A stretch of 6,907 nucleotides of DNA from Nitrosomonadales bacterium (GTDB lineage: Bacteria > Pseudomonadota > Gammaproteobacteria > Burkholderiales > Nitrosomonadaceae): NCBI GenBank assembly GCA_004525885.1, contig SPBV01000093.1, forward strand, positions 1 through 6,907. The letters run 5' to 3'. Shown here piece by piece: positions 5,964-6,907 of the stretch (its first letter is position 1; every line of letters begins with the position of its first letter). The notes beneath the pieces are model-generated. The model was given only the letters and a program-made list of their open reading frames with translations. It searched no databases and was not told the DNA's origin. The position numbers and the translations under genes were made by a program.

Positions 5964-6432
5964 AAATGAATACGACCTCTAATCTTGTCCATCTTACAAC
6001 AGCTATTTAGCTTATCTACCCGGTCAAGTAACAGCATTAGGATTCGATCCATGCAAATATTCGGGATAGGCTGGCTATATGCTGGGCAGTTTAATTAGGC
6101 TCTTAGGGACGAACCTACAAGTAGGGTATCAATTGTCAGATGTCGTCTATCTAAACTTATCAAACTATCTTTTATTTTGATTGGGATTCAACGTCATGGC
6201 TTTGGCACAATCATAAAGAAACGCCAGCAATTAGAATGGTTGCATGGGTTCTTTGAACCAACTCCGCCTATTTATGGTAAATACCTGCAGTATTTTTTTC
6301 ATGATGTGAGTTTTTTTACAGAATATTTTATTTAGCGTGATTATCCTATGATTGCACTGCCTTCTATCAGAAGTAGTAGATTAGAAGCGATACTGAAAAC
6401 AGGTATGTATTATGACGAGGAGGTTATAAATA

Positions 6433-6624
6433 ATGGCTAATAATTATGATAGTAACCTAGCATTAGAAATTGAGGATCTGGAGACAATGCCTGTGCCACG
6501 CACATGTAGGGCTGCATTTGGAACTTCATCTGATATTCTAAGGATAGATCAAGATTTGCCATTGCGATTATGCGGCATAATCGCAATTATATTTACTGCT
6601 TTTTTTCTGATTTTGATGGGATGA
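6433..6624 (+). CDS. Small tail-anchored membrane protein, 63 residues, function unknown
   Basis: ATG at 6433 follows a near-perfect ribosome site, GAGGAGG (6417-6423), at a 9-base gap. Residues 1-45 are soluble and acidic at first (MANNYDSNLALEIEDLETMP), then contain VPRTCRAAFG and SDILRIDQDLP. Residues 46-62 form one hydrophobic span (LCGIIAIIFTAFFLILM) ending one residue before the C-terminus. This predicts a C-terminally anchored inner-membrane protein with its N-terminus in the cytoplasm. I recognise no family. Two cysteines (25 and 47) are present. No neighbour gives a clue to its role. A six-codon frame (6412-6429, MTRRL) overlaps the ribosome site and ends three bases before the start; it may be coincidence. 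Confidence 0.62.
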   Translation: MANNYDSNLALEIEDLETMPVPRTCRAAFGTSSDILRIDQDLPLRLCGIIAIIFTAFFLILMG

Positions 6625-6626
6625 TA

Positions 6627-6651
6627 AGTTGGTTAGTAAGCACTACCAACT
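6627..6651 (+). terminator. Hairpin just after the 63-residue protein gene
   Basis: AGTTGG and TAGT (6627-6632, 6634-6637) pair with ACTA and CCAACT (6642-6651), giving a 10-bp stem with one bulged T and an AAGC tetraloop. It begins 3 bases after the stop codon, a position typical of a transcript end. No T-run follows, so it is at best an imperfect intrinsic terminator or an RNA-stabilising 3' hairpin. Confidence 0.4.
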
Positions 6652-6769
6652 AAAGCAGCCATTCATTATTTATATTACCCCCTCTTATCATTGCAAATAA
6701 TTCTAACTGCCTGTTTGTGCACTGGAATTGCAATGGATTCTAATCGCTAATTTGGGAGATTCTTAATCT

Positions 6770-6898
6770 ATGAATAAAAAATGTGTTGCTCTCCAGGAAG
6801 AACCTCTTAAAAAAGTGGCTGCTGTTAAAAATTACACAAGGTTTATTCTCGAAATTCCCTGGAACTCAGTATGTATAGCTGTTAAAAGAATAAATTAG
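6770..6898 (+). CDS. Possible 42-residue basic peptide
   Basis: ATG at 6770 opens a frame to TAG at 6896-6898. A GGGAG site lies at 6754-6758, 11 bases before the start, which is rather far. The peptide is basic and soluble (MNKKCVALQEEPLKKVAAV, then KNYTRFILEIPWNSVCIAVK), with no signal peptide or membrane span. I recognise no family. It could be a small gene, the front of a broken one, or a chance frame. Confidence 0.3.
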   Translation: MNKKCVALQEEPLKKVAAVKNYTRFILEIPWNSVCIAVKRIN

Positions 6899-6907
6899 AA
6901 ATGTACA

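Larger units (their letters stand above)
5476..6432. other. 957-base stretch without a supported gene, rich in inverted repeats
   Basis: No frame here has both a convincing start and recognisable content. Two overlapping, oppositely oriented open stretches exist. One on the plus strand (6099-6335, 78 codons, no usual start codon) includes the readable segment QQLEWLHGFFEPTPPIYGKY. One on the minus strand (6187 down to 5930, 85 codons) is interrupted by a single TAA at 6095-6097. I cannot assign either to a family; they may be relics or chance. Positions 5797-5963 hold four inverted repeats close together. Confidence 0.5.

Overview
This is an AT-rich window from the accessory part of a bacterial chromosome. 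It is most likely from a proteobacterium, probably a gammaproteobacterium; I cannot fix the genus. The families present fit that reading: a Sel1-repeat secreted protein, a FliA-type flagellar sigma factor, a TauE/SafE permease and a P4-type tyrosine integrase. The window is gene-poor. Three of its recognisable genes are broken, and long stretches hold no gene. It looks like decayed island DNA or a genome under reduction.

Layout. Positions 1-302 hold the N-terminal part of an XRE-type helix-turn-helix regulator on the minus strand, running off the left edge. Its promoter lies inside a perfect 25-bp inverted repeat (241-298), probably an autoregulatory operator. Positions 408-820 (+) hold a Sel1-like secreted protein gene inactivated by a lost start codon, in-frame stops and two frameshifts. 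A well-supported 46-residue single-span membrane protein follows at 848-988 (+). At 1073-1345 (+) there is a FliA-like sigma factor cut off after region 2, and after it only a doubtful 34-codon hydrophobic frame and inverted repeats. Two minus-strand genes for exported proteins come next: an unidentified 177-residue protein (1744-2277) and a 284-residue alpha/beta hydrolase (2398-3252). Divergent from the hydrolase is an intact TauE/SafE-family permease (3426-4208, +).

Positions 4209-5530 are the remains of an integrative element. An integrase without its catalytic domain (4822-5475, -) is bracketed by five copies of an 11-bp motif, ATACCAACAAW, four of them in two pairs with identical 12-bp pitch. 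These look like integrase arm-binding sites. A second family of imperfect 25-29-bp repeats lies among them.

The right end (5476-6907) has a gene-free stretch rich in inverted repeats, a 63-residue tail-anchored small membrane protein with a very strong ribosome binding site (6433-6624, +), a hairpin, and a weak 42-codon frame near the edge.

I see no clear operon-level cooperation between the intact genes. The hydrolase and the 177-residue protein lie in tandem on one strand and may be cotranscribed. I do not see a convincing new multi-gene system. The features most worth a second look are the XRE palindrome, the integrase-associated repeats, and the small membrane proteins.
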